A stretch of 64,000 bases of DNA from Nocardioides albertanoniae. GTDB taxonomy: Bacteria; Actinomycetota; Actinomycetes; Propionibacteriales; Nocardioidaceae. Positions 52,780 through 60,354 of the stretch are shown here, piece by piece; position 1 is the stretch's first letter, and every line of letters starts with the position of its first letter. The stretch is taken from assembly GCF_006716315.1 (NCBI RefSeq), contig NZ_VFOV01000001.1:1408501-1472500 (forward strand), in the 5' to 3' direction. The position numbers and the translations under genes are program-made. The notes beneath the pieces were generated by a model. That model had not been told where the DNA came from, did no database searches, and saw only the letters and a list, made by a program, of their open reading frames with translations.

Positions 52780-55700
52780 TCACTGGCCGAAGACCTGCAG
52801 TTCGGCGGCGTGGACGATCGTGCCGCGGTCGGAGCCGGTCTTGCAGTCGGTGGTGGTGGTCGGGTCGGCGTCCTGCTCGCCGGCGTAGCCGTCGTAGCCC
52901 GTGCACTGGTTCTCCAGGGCCACGAGGCGCACCGCGGCGGCGGTGGTGTCGGGGACGTCGAAGGTGCGCAGGTTGAGGTTGGGCGCGACCGGCCTCGGAC
53001 GTTTGCCGGGGAAGGCGTCGTCGGGTGAGGTGTAGAAGCGCTTCCAGGTCGCTCCGGCCGTGTCGCACGCGGAGACGCAGGCCTCGAGCGCGAACTTCCG
53101 CAGCGCGGTGAAGCGCGACCCCGAGTCGGCGTCGGTGTCGGTCGCGGGGGAGAGGTAGGCGCTGACGCCTACCGTCTTCACCGTGCGCGAGCCCCCAGCG
53201 AGGTCGACGGCGATCGAGGGGGTGGTCTCGTCCACGTTGCCCTCGGTCACGCCACCCCAGTTGGTGCCCTCGGTGCCGTCGATCAGGGCGCCGGGGTTGC
53301 GCGAGCCCTCCGTCGAGCCGATCACCTCGGCCCCGTTGGAGGCCGCCGCGAGGTTGCTGGTGGCCGCGAACGAGATCGTCTTGGTGGTCTCTGCCGGAGA
53401 GATCGTGACCGTCTTGCGCTGGGCGCCGCCGGTCTTGGAGACATAGACGAACTCGTACGTCCCGGGCACGAAGTGTGCGACCGACCCGAGCGCGGTGGCC
53501 GCGCTCGTGTCGGCGATCGGAGTGGCTCGCGCCTCGAACCGACCGACGTAGACCTTTCCGGACCCGGGAGCGTTGAAGGTGACCTTCGTGCTGCGCGACT
53601 CCGGGGAGGCGAAGCTCGGCACCGGCTCGTGGTCGTCGGCGGTCGTGGTGGCGTACTGGCCCATGCCGCGCTGGGCGAAGGCGTCGGCGATGACCTGGCG
53701 GTTGGCGCCGCCGAAGCGCATCTGGTCGGCGGCGAGGAAGGCGTCGCGGGCGTCCAGCATCGAGGTCGCGCCCTGCTGGAGCAGGAACGAGTCGAAGACC
53801 AGCTGGATCCAGCGGCGGTTGCCGGGGCACTTGTCGGCCGCGAGCGGAGAGGCGGTCGTCGTGCCGTCCGAGCAGCGCAGCTGCAGAGCCTTGTCGGCGT
53901 AGGGGAAGGCGGCGTCGTACTTGTCGACCAGCGCCTTCCGCACCGACCACATCGTGCCGTTCCAGATCTCGCCGTCGGCGTGCACCTCGGGCCCGGTGGT
54001 GTCGAAGCCGTAGTCGGAGAAGTTGAGCGGGTTCTTGTCGATCGCGAAGTCGCGGATCGCGACCTCGGTGTTGCCGGTGGCGTACGCGCCGACGGCCCAC
54101 GGGCTGCCGCCGTTGTAGATGTCGTGGGCGAACATGTGCTCGGCCGCGGCCAGGTCGCCCCACGACTCACCCATCGCGCCACCCTGCTCGGAGGTGATGC
54201 CGTCGTCGGGCCCGCCGATCATCCGGTTCGAGATGGCGTGGGTGTATTCGTGGCCGACGATCCCGAAGTCGAGCGACCCGTCGGTGCACGGTGCGTAGAA
54301 GGCGCCGGCGGCGGGCTGGAAGAGATATTGGTTGGTGATGCCCGGCACGCCGTCCATCAGGGTCAGCTGGTTGGCGTTGTTGCGGCCGGTCAGCAGGCCG
54401 GTCTGCTCGATGACCTGCGAGTCGATCGCGGCGGCCTGGGCGTTGCCGATCTCGGCGTCGAGCCCTCGTCCGCCGCGGCCGAGGTTGTCGGTCTGCAGGT
54501 TGTAGTTCTCCTCGGTGAAGCCGAGGAAGTAGGACCAGTCGTGCATCCGGTTGTGGCTGGTGAACAGGTTGCCCACGACGTAGTTGACGTCGTTGCCGCC
54601 CGGCACCAGGTTGGCGGGCGAGCACTGGGAGTTGTTCCACGCGTCGGTGAACTTCCCCGAGTAGTCGCGCACCGGCGAGATCGGCGCCTGCTCCAGCCCG
54701 CCCGCGGCCAGCGGCGAGAGCCAGCCCTCGTGGGTGTTGGCGTTGTTGCCGATCGTGGTCAGCGACGGCACCCCGACGGCGGTGTTGAGCAGCGTGTCCC
54801 ACGGGCCGGCGTTGGCCAGGCTCTTCAGCTCGGGGCCGGTGCACTCCGACTCCTTGGTCCAGCAGGCGACCACGTCGTTGGCCGGGACCGCGTCGCCGCC
54901 GGTCGAGTCGGCGTCAGGAGTGCCGGGGAAGTAGGACCAGCGCGGGTTGCTGCCCGGCAGGTCGCCGGTCTCCGCCGCCGTGTCCGAGGAGGCGACGGTC
55001 ACCGCGTAGCTGCCGGCGACGAGGGAGTCGTCGAAGGGGCAGACCTGGACCGAGTACGTCCCCGCCTCGATCTTCTCGGCCGAGTACGTCGCGGCCTCGG
55101 GGCTGGTGAGCAGGTCGCCTTCGACGAGCAGCTCACCGGAGGGGTCGAAGAGCTTCACGGTGAAGTCGTCGACTGGAAGCCCGACCGCGACCGCCGCCAG
55201 GGTGCGGGTCTTGTCGTCGGTGACCTCGAAGCTGTGCCTGGGACCGCACGCGCCGAGTGCGGTGCCGGTGAACGGGCCCTCGAGGTCGTTCTCGTGGTTG
55301 ACGTTGCTCTGGCGCAGGAGCACCTTGCCGGTGACCGCGTCGACCAGCACCGTCTCGCCCAGGAGGGTCGCGGCGGCGGAGTCGACGACCGTCGACTGGA
55401 AGACGGGGCGTACGCCCTCGCCGGGGACCGGCAGCGCCCGCAGCCGCACCAGCTGGTCGGTCGCGAGGCCGGGCACGGCCAGCTTGGTCCAGCTGGTCAG
55501 CTTCGAGGCGGCGTCCGTCACGATCTTGCCGACCTCGTCGTCGGCCACCGACAGCCCGGCCGAGGCCGCTGCCTTCAGCCAGGCCTGCTTCGGGGAGAGC
55601 GTCGGCTTCGCCGGGGTGCCGCTCACCTTCGAGAGCGAGGAGGAGACGTAGGTGATGTCGCCGTCGGCGACGCCCACGGTGACCAGCCCCTCGGTGGCGG

Positions 55701-56202
55701 CGGCGAGACCGTCGTAGGTCTGCCGGAAGAGCACCGCGTGGCCACCGCCGTCGGCCAGCAGCTGGTCGCTGACCAGCTCGAGGTCGTCGATCTGCGCGGG
55801 GCTGAGCCCGAAGACCGCCGCCTTGTCGCGGAGGAAGCCGCGGGCGGCCGTCACCGGGTTCGAGGAGTCGGCCGGGGCCAGCACTCCGTCGGAGGTGATC
55901 AGCGAGGTCGGCGTCCCGTGGGCGTTCCAGCGGATGTCGACGGCGTCCAGCGCATCGGCGGCAGACTCCTGCGCCGAGGTGGGCAGCACCCGATCGCGTA
56001 CGTCGAGGCCGGCATCGGCTTCGTGACCCAGCAGCCCGCCGGAGCGGGCCGCATCGGCCTTGTTGGCAGTGTTGCTTGCAGTGTCATCAGCAGCGGAGAG
56101 CGCGGCACCCGAGACCGGCGTCGCCAGCACGAAGGCGCCGAGGGCGATGCTCAGCGCGGCACCGAGGCTCACCCGAGTGCGACTGGAACGTGTTTCGGTC
56201 AT
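52780..56202 (-). CDS. Secreted M36 (fungalysin) metalloprotease
   Basis: A 1140-aa exported zinc protease. Order: Sec signal peptide (VSLGAALSIALGAFVLATPV), fungalysin/thermolysin propeptide with a PepSY-like part (about 60-290), a beta-sandwich PPC-like insert (about 300-400), then the M36 domain with HEYTHAISNRM (His 651, 655) and the third ligand in GESWGDLAAAEH, and a C-terminal F5/8 type C discoidin-like domain (from about 960, NPGALIDGTEGTNWGG). The two added domains should bind the substrate surface. ATG 56202 is preferred over TTG 56211. It lies 30 bp after the amidase in a secretion operon. Confidence 0.9.
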   Translation of the reverse strand: MTETRSSRTRVSLGAALSIALGAFVLATPVSGAALSAADDTASNTANKADAARSGGLLGHEADAGLDVRDRVLPTSAQESAADALDAVDIRWNAHGTPTSLITSDGVLAPADSSNPVTAARGFLRDKAAVFGLSPAQIDDLELVSDQLLADGGGHAVLFRQTYDGLAAATEGLVTVGVADGDITYVSSSLSKVSGTPAKPTLSPKQAWLKAAASAGLSVADDEVGKIVTDAASKLTSWTKLAVPGLATDQLVRLRALPVPGEGVRPVFQSTVVDSAAATLLGETVLVDAVTGKVLLRQSNVNHENDLEGPFTGTALGACGPRHSFEVTDDKTRTLAAVAVGLPVDDFTVKLFDPSGELLVEGDLLTSPEAATYSAEKIEAGTYSVQVCPFDDSLVAGSYAVTVASSDTAAETGDLPGSNPRWSYFPGTPDADSTGGDAVPANDVVACWTKESECTGPELKSLANAGPWDTLLNTAVGVPSLTTIGNNANTHEGWLSPLAAGGLEQAPISPVRDYSGKFTDAWNNSQCSPANLVPGGNDVNYVVGNLFTSHNRMHDWSYFLGFTEENYNLQTDNLGRGGRGLDAEIGNAQAAAIDSQVIEQTGLLTGRNNANQLTLMDGVPGITNQYLFQPAAGAFYAPCTDGSLDFGIVGHEYTHAISNRMIGGPDDGITSEQGGAMGESWGDLAAAEHMFAHDIYNGGSPWAVGAYATGNTEVAIRDFAIDKNPLNFSDYGFDTTGPEVHADGEIWNGTMWSVRKALVDKYDAAFPYADKALQLRCSDGTTTASPLAADKCPGNRRWIQLVFDSFLLQQGATSMLDARDAFLAADQMRFGGANRQVIADAFAQRGMGQYATTTADDHEPVPSFASPESRSTKVTFNAPGSGKVYVGRFEARATPIADTSAATALGSVAHFVPGTYEFVYVSKTGGAQRKTVTISPAETTKTISFAATSNLAAASNGAEVIGSTEGSRNPGALIDGTEGTNWGGVTEGNVDETTPSIAVDLAGGSRTVKTVGVSAYLSPATDTDADSGSRFTALRKFALEACVSACDTAGATWKRFYTSPDDAFPGKRPRPVAPNLNLRTFDVPDTTAAAVRLVALENQCTGYDGYAGEQDADPTTTTDCKTGSDRGTIVHAAELQVFGQ

Positions 56203-56232
56203 ATGGGCCAAACGTCCCTTTACCCGCCGGGG

Positions 56233-56799
56233 TTACGCGCCACCGCCCAGCGCTGCGGCGACATCGGCGCGCATCGCGTCCAGGTCGATCGCGTAGGGGT
56301 CGATCTTTCCGGTCGTGCTGGTCTCCCGATGGCCGCGTACGTAGGTCGCGTCGGTGCCGAGCTGGGCGATCACCGCCGCGGTGGCTGCGATCGAGGCGTC
56401 GTACTGCGCGGGCGACATCTCCTGGTCGACGCCGTTGTAGTCGATCTCCCAACCGACCAGCATGGTGTTGCCGTCGCCTTCGGGGATCGGGCCGCTGCCA
56501 CCGCAGACGCCGGCGTGGTTGGCCCGGTTGGCCGAGATCACGTGGAAGACGCCGTTGTAGTCGACCAGGGCCTGGCACAACGGACCGGAGAGGTCGGAAC
56601 GGCCGTTGATGCAGATGTCGAGCGAGGGGTGCGGGTTCTCGGGCGACGTCGTGGGGCCTGCGGTGTGGTGCCACAGCACACCGATCGGCTCGAAGGCGCC
56701 ACCGCCGGAGGTAGCGCCGCGGTTGAGCCAGTCGCCCTCCTCGACGACCGCGACGCCGGCGGCACGGAGCACGTCAGCCAGCCACGAAATCTGCGCCAT
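56233..56799 (-). CDS. N-acetylmuramoyl-L-alanine amidase (type 2)
   Basis: A 188-aa amidase_2/PGRP-fold enzyme that cleaves the amide between lactyl muramic acid and L-alanine of peptidoglycan. The zinc ligands are in LWHHTAGPTT (His) and VRGHRETSTTGKIDP (His, plus the acid). It has no signal peptide of its own; ATG 56799 lies inside the 3' end of a Tat-signal ORF in another frame (26-nt overlap). Either it is exported by coupling with that ORF, or the two are one gene split by a frameshift. Confidence 0.87.
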   Translation of the reverse strand: MAQISWLADVLRAAGVAVVEEGDWLNRGATSGGGAFEPIGVLWHHTAGPTTSPENPHPSLDICINGRSDLSGPLCQALVDYNGVFHVISANRANHAGVCGGSGPIPEGDGNTMLVGWEIDYNGVDQEMSPAQYDASIAATAAVIAQLGTDATYVRGHRETSTTGKIDPYAIDLDAMRADVAAALGGGA

Positions 56800-57004
56800 G
56801 GGTCACCACCCCCATCGCGACGAGGTCGGAGAGGCACTCGGGCTCGGTCTGCTGCGGGCGCTGCTGCGGGCGTCCGGCGGCTTCGCCGGCGGCGGCGTGG
56901 GCCACGCTGCCGGTCGAGGCGACGACGGCCGGAGCGGCCATGGCGGCGCCGAGGCCGACGAGGAGACCCCGGCGGCTCGCGGTGTGTGGGGGATGGTCGG
57001 GCAT
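56774..57004 (-). CDS. Short Tat-signal protein overlapping the amidase gene
   Basis: A 76-aa protein with a twin-arginine signal (ASRRGLLVGLGAAMAAPAVV, cleavage near AHAAA) and a short mature part ending PECLSDLVAMGVVTHGADFV. ATG 57004 has AGGAG 6 nt upstream. A 26-nt overlap with the amidase suggests a translationally coupled unit, or a frameshifted Tat-amidase. No catalytic motif is visible in the mature part. Confidence 0.65.
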   Translation of the reverse strand: MPDHPPHTASRRGLLVGLGAAMAAPAVVASTGSVAHAAAGEAAGRPQQRPQQTEPECLSDLVAMGVVTHGADFVAG

Positions 57005-57130
57005 CGCGTCTCCTGCTCAGGAACGGTCTTGCTTCTGTGGGGCCTCAAGAGCAACACAGTTACATCGCCGTCGTCCACCGTTCGCAGGGCCGCAGTTGTG
57101 CACTGCCCGATCGTGCACCGCCCGATCCTG

Positions 57131-57152
57131 CAGTGCGGGCGCATCCGCACTG
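57131..57152. promoter_or_regulatory. 22-bp palindrome in the enoyl-CoA hydratase / Tat gene divergent region
   Basis: CAGTGCGG-N6-CCGCACTG (8+6+8, perfect) lies 69 bp before the enoyl-CoA hydratase start. Two direct copies of CGCCCGATC-like sequence precede it at about 57100-57130. It could control the hydratase, the secretion operon or both. Confidence 0.4.
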
Positions 57153-57220
57153 AACCTGGAAAGCACCCGATAGTGTTCGCGGCAACGTAACCGCCCTCAC
57201 AGATATAGGGGACTTCCACG

Positions 57221-58000
57221 ATGGGTGACTTCGTCAACCTCACCGTCGAGGACGGTGTCGGCACGATCCGTCTCGACCGCCCGAAGATGAACGCGATCAA
57301 CTTCCAGGTGCAGGCCGAGCTGCTCGAGGTCGCTCATCAGGCCGCGGCCGACGATGCCGTACGCGCCGTCGTCGTCTACGGCGGCGAGCGACTGTTCGCG
57401 GCCGGCAACGACGTCAAGGAGATGGCCGACCTCTCCTACGCCGAGATGGCGAAGAGGGTCGCCGGCGTGCAGGCGGCGGTGACGGCGGTCGCGGAGATCC
57501 CCAAGCCGGTGGTCGCCGCGGTGACCGGCTACGCGCTGGGCGGCGGCTGCGAGCTGACGCTGGCGGCCGACTTCCGGATCGCGGCCGACGACGCCACGTT
57601 CGGTCAGCCGGAGGTGCTGCTCGGCATCATCCCCGGCGCCGGCGGCACGCAGCGTCTCGCCCGGCTGATCGGTCCCTCGAAGGCGAAGGACCTCATCTTC
57701 TCCGGCCGTTTCGTCAAGGCCGACGAGGCGCTCGCCCTCGGCCTCGCCGACCGCCTCGTGCCGAGCGCCTCGGTCTACGAGGAAGCGCTCGCCTGGGCCA
57801 AGCAGTTCGTCAACGCCGCGCCGTACGCGCTGGCTGCGGCCAAGACCGCGATCGACAAGGGCCTGGGGGTCGACCTGGCCACCGGGCTCGCGATCGAGCA
57901 GCAACAGTTCGCGGGTGTGTTCGCGACGCAGGACTCCAAGACCGGGATGCACTCGTTCGTCGAGAACGGCCCCGGCAAAGCCAACTTCGAAGGGAAGTGA
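57221..58000 (+). CDS. Enoyl-CoA hydratase
   Basis: A crotonase-fold enzyme (259 aa) hydrating trans-2-enoyl-CoA; with its neighbours it may interconvert crotonyl-CoA and 3-hydroxybutyryl-CoA. Signatures are FAAGNDVKEMADLSY (oxyanion hole), GYALGGGCELTLAADFRIA and PEVLLGIIPGAGGTQRLARL with the catalytic glutamates. AGGGGA lies about 9 nt before the ATG. It lacks a full GGTTACT-type operator, having only a half-site (GTAACC at 57187-57192). The small membrane gene at 58005 follows 4 nt after its stop. Confidence 0.92.
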   Translation: MGDFVNLTVEDGVGTIRLDRPKMNAINFQVQAELLEVAHQAAADDAVRAVVVYGGERLFAAGNDVKEMADLSYAEMAKRVAGVQAAVTAVAEIPKPVVAAVTGYALGGGCELTLAADFRIAADDATFGQPEVLLGIIPGAGGTQRLARLIGPSKAKDLIFSGRFVKADEALALGLADRLVPSASVYEEALAWAKQFVNAAPYALAAAKTAIDKGLGVDLATGLAIEQQQFAGVFATQDSKTGMHSFVENGPGKANFEGK

Positions 58001-58004
58001 ACTC

Positions 58005-58346
58005 GTGTCCGACACCAAGTCCAAGACGTCCTCCGCCGGAGACGCGGTCAAGACCGTCCGGTCCTACGCCTCCAGGGTGATCTGGGTGATCGCGCTGCTC
58101 GCCGCGCTCGCGCTGGCGATCGGTGCGCTGATGATCGCGCTCAAGGCCAACCAGGGAAACAGCCTGGTCGACTTCGTGCTCAACCTGGCCGACACGGCCG
58201 ACCTCGGCCTGTTCTCGCGAGAGAACGGCATCAAGCAGTTCGGTGGCGAGGACGCGGAGATCAAGAACGCGCTCTTCAACTGGGGCCTCGGCGCCCTGGC
58301 CTGGCTGATCGTCGGTCGCATCGTCGCGGGCATCGTGCGACCTTGA
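58005..58346 (+). CDS. Small two-helix membrane protein
   Basis: A 113-aa protein with two membrane helices (about 25-45 and 93-112) and a central soluble loop (LADTADLGLFSRENGIKQFG). The GTG has AAGGGAAG 8-9 nt upstream and lies 4 nt after the enoyl-CoA hydratase stop, so the pair is probably one operon. I do not recognise the family. Confidence 0.7.
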   Translation: MSDTKSKTSSAGDAVKTVRSYASRVIWVIALLAALALAIGALMIALKANQGNSLVDFVLNLADTADLGLFSRENGIKQFGGEDAEIKNALFNWGLGALAWLIVGRIVAGIVRP

Positions 58347-58391
58347 TCGACCGATGTGACATTCTCAACCCGTAGGCACCTGTCGTCCGTA

Positions 58392-58409
58392 TGTGACTGA
58401 CGGGTAACA
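58392..58409. promoter_or_regulatory. GGTTACT-type operator before etfBA (weaker)
   Basis: TGTGACTGACGGGTAACA matches the ecm site at 13-14 of 18 positions and keeps the ACT and GGGTAAC cores. It lies 51 bp before etfB, in the promoter zone. Confidence 0.45.
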
Positions 58410-58460
58410 TCGCTGGCGAACTACGACCAATTCAGGAGGGGCCGGCTAGGCCGCACCATC

Positions 58461-59252
58461 ATGAACATTGTTGTGCTTGTGAAGTACGTGCCGGACGCGA
58501 CCGCGGACCGGCAGTTCGAGGACGACTTCACCGTCGACCGCGTGAACGTCGACGGGCTGCTCTCCGAGCTGGATGAGTACGCCGTCGAGCAGTCGCTGCA
58601 GATCAAGGAGAAGCGCGAGGGTGAGGAGATCACCGTCACCGCGCTGACCGTGGGCCCGCAGGCTGCCGAGGCCGCCGTGCGCAAGGCTCTGCAGATGGGC
58701 GCCGACAAGGGCGTCCACGTCGTCGACGACGCGATCGCCGGCTCGGACGCCCTCGCCACCTCGCTGGTGCTCGCGAAGGCCATCGAGAAGGTCGGCCCCG
58801 TCGACCTCGTCGTCGGTGGACTCGCCTCGACCGACGCCGGTATGAGCGTCGTCCCGGCGATGCTCGCCGAGCGCCTCGGCCTGCCGCAGGTCACGCTGGC
58901 CTCCGTCGTCGAGACCCAGGGCGACCAGATCCGCATCAAGCGTGACGGCGACGTCGCCACCGAGGTCATCGGCGGCACGCTGCCGCTGGTCCTCTCGGTC
59001 ACCGACCAGTCGGGCGAGGCCCGCTACCCGTCGTTCAAGGGCATCATGGCGGCCAAGAAGAAGCCGCTCGAGTCCTGGTCGCTCGCCGACCTCGGTGTCG
59101 AGGCCGGCCAGGTCGGCGCCGGCGCCGCGTACACGACGGTCGAGGAGACCGCCGCGCGTCCGCCGCGTACCGCCGGTGAGATCGTCACCGACGAGGACGG
59201 CTCGGGCGCCAAGGCGCTCGCCGAGTTCCTCGCGTCCAAGAAGTTCATCTGA
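58461..59252 (+). CDS. etfB: Electron transfer flavoprotein subunit beta
   Basis: The AMP-containing beta subunit of ETF (263 aa), which takes electrons from acyl-CoA dehydrogenases. It begins MNIVVLVKYVPDATADRQFE, holds VVGGLASTDAGMSVVPAMLA and ends in the family KKKPLESWSLADLGVE region. The strong AGGAGG at 58434 is 21 nt before the ATG, too far for normal use; a GGCC-N5-GGCC stem between them could close the gap. etfA follows 21 bp later. Confidence 0.95.
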   Translation: MNIVVLVKYVPDATADRQFEDDFTVDRVNVDGLLSELDEYAVEQSLQIKEKREGEEITVTALTVGPQAAEAAVRKALQMGADKGVHVVDDAIAGSDALATSLVLAKAIEKVGPVDLVVGGLASTDAGMSVVPAMLAERLGLPQVTLASVVETQGDQIRIKRDGDVATEVIGGTLPLVLSVTDQSGEARYPSFKGIMAAKKKPLESWSLADLGVEAGQVGAGAAYTTVEETAARPPRTAGEIVTDEDGSGAKALAEFLASKKFI

Positions 59253-59273
59253 GGCCGAGAAGGGATATAGACA

Positions 59274-60227
59274 ATGGCTGAAGTTCTCGTTCTCATCGAC
59301 CACGTGGATGGTCAGGTCAAGAAGCCGACCTACGAGCTGCTGACCCTCGCCGCCAAGCTCGGCGAGCCGTCGGCGGTCTTCATCGGCGGCGCCGACGCTG
59401 CCGCTGGTGCTGCCGACGCCGTGAAGGCCTACGGCGCGGAGAAGGTCTACGCGATCGACGACGCCCAGATCAAGGGCTACCTGGTGGCCCCGAAGGCCGA
59501 GGCGCTGGCCCAGCTGGCCGGCACCGCCTCCCCGGCAGCGATCCTGCTGCCCTCCTCCGCGGAGAACAAGGAGGTCGCGGCTCGCCTGGCGATCAAGCTC
59601 GACTCCGGTCTGATCACCGACGCCGTCGACATCGACGACTCCGGTGTGGCGACCCAGTCGGTCTTCGCCGGAAACTTCACGGTCAAGGGCAAGGTCTCCA
59701 AGGGCACCCCGATCATCACGGTCAAGCCCAACTCGGCCGCCCCGGTCGAGAAGGCCGGCGCCGCCGCGGTCACCCCCTTCGAGGTGACCATCTCGGATGC
59801 TGCCAAGACCGCTCAGATCGTGGCCTCCCAGCCGCGTCAGGCCTCGGGTCGCCCCGAGCTCACCGAGGCCGCGATCGTGGTCTCCGGTGGCCGTGGCACC
59901 GGCGGCGACTTCTCCGCCGTCGAGGGTCTCGCCGACGCGCTCGGTGCCGCGGTCGGCGCCTCGCGTGCCGCCGTCGACTCCGGCTGGATGCCGCACACCT
60001 TCCAGGTCGGCCAGACCGGCAAGACCGTCAGCCCGCAGCTCTACGTGGCCAACGGCATCTCCGGTGCGATCCAGCACCGCGCCGGTATGCAGACCTCGAA
60101 GACCATCGTGGCTGTCAACAAGGACGAGGAGGCACCGATCTTCGAGCTCGTTGACTTCGGTGTGGTGGGCGACCTGCACGCCGTCCTCCCGGCCGTGACC
60201 GACGCCGTGAAGGCCGCCAAGGGCTGA
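59274..60227 (+). CDS. etfA: Electron transfer flavoprotein subunit alpha
   Basis: The FAD-carrying alpha subunit (317 aa). The C-terminal FAD domain is clear: [20 protein letters not shown], the [20 protein letters not shown] loop, [19 protein letters not shown] and [13 protein letters not shown]. With EtfB it passes electrons to the quinone pool; methylsuccinyl-CoA dehydrogenase of the ethylmalonyl-CoA pathway would need such an acceptor. GAAGGGA lies about 8 nt before the ATG. Confidence 0.96.
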   Translation: MAEVLVLIDHVDGQVKKPTYELLTLAAKLGEPSAVFIGGADAAAGAADAVKAYGAEKVYAIDDAQIKGYLVAPKAEALAQLAGTASPAAILLPSSAENKEVAARLAIKLDSGLITDAVDIDDSGVATQSVFAGNFTVKGKVSKGTPIITVKPNSAAPVEKAGAAAVTPFEVTISDAAKTAQIVASQPRQASGRPELTEAAIVVSGGRGTGGDFSAVEGLADALGAAVGASRAAVDSGWMPHTFQVGQTGKTVSPQLYVANGISGAIQHRAGMQTSKTIVAVNKDEEAPIFELVDFGVVGDLHAVLPAVTDAVKAAKG

Positions 60228-60246
60228 TTCTTGCCCCGATAGCAAC

Positions 60247-60285
60247 AAAAAAGCCGCCTCCGAGCACTGCTCGGAGGCGGCTTTT
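60247..60285 (+). terminator. Intrinsic terminator after etfBA
   Basis: A 13-bp perfect stem (60253-60265 with 60269-60281), a 3-nt loop, and flanking A6 and T4 runs: the clearest rho-independent terminator of the window, able to work on both strands. It lies 20 bp after the etfA stop. Confidence 0.92.
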
Positions 60286-60318
60286 GTCGTGCTCGACCGC
60301 GACTTGTCCGAATTGTCG

Positions 60319-60346
60319 TTGCCGCAGATACATCGCTGGGTATAGT
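60319..60346 (+). promoter_or_regulatory. Promoter of the PLD-like gene
   Basis: TTGCCG, 16 bp, TATAGT. The -10 box ends 8 nt before ATG 60355, so the mRNA probably begins at or next to the start codon. Confidence 0.6.
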
Positions 60347-60354
60347 CCGAGCCC

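Noticed and set aside
56233..56799. Prophage remnant suggested by an amidase
   Set aside because: No holin, tail, terminase or integrase genes are present, and the gene is in an operon with a secreted protease.
53473..57153. A 1226-codon open frame on the plus strand, opposite the M36 protease and amidase genes
   Set aside because: It is a mirror frame caused by GC-rich third codon positions. It has low-complexity Arg/Gly/Val composition and no domain, while the minus strand codes for clear enzymes.
57175..57192. GTAACC half-site before the enoyl-CoA hydratase
   Set aside because: Only one arm is present, so it does not qualify as the shared operator.
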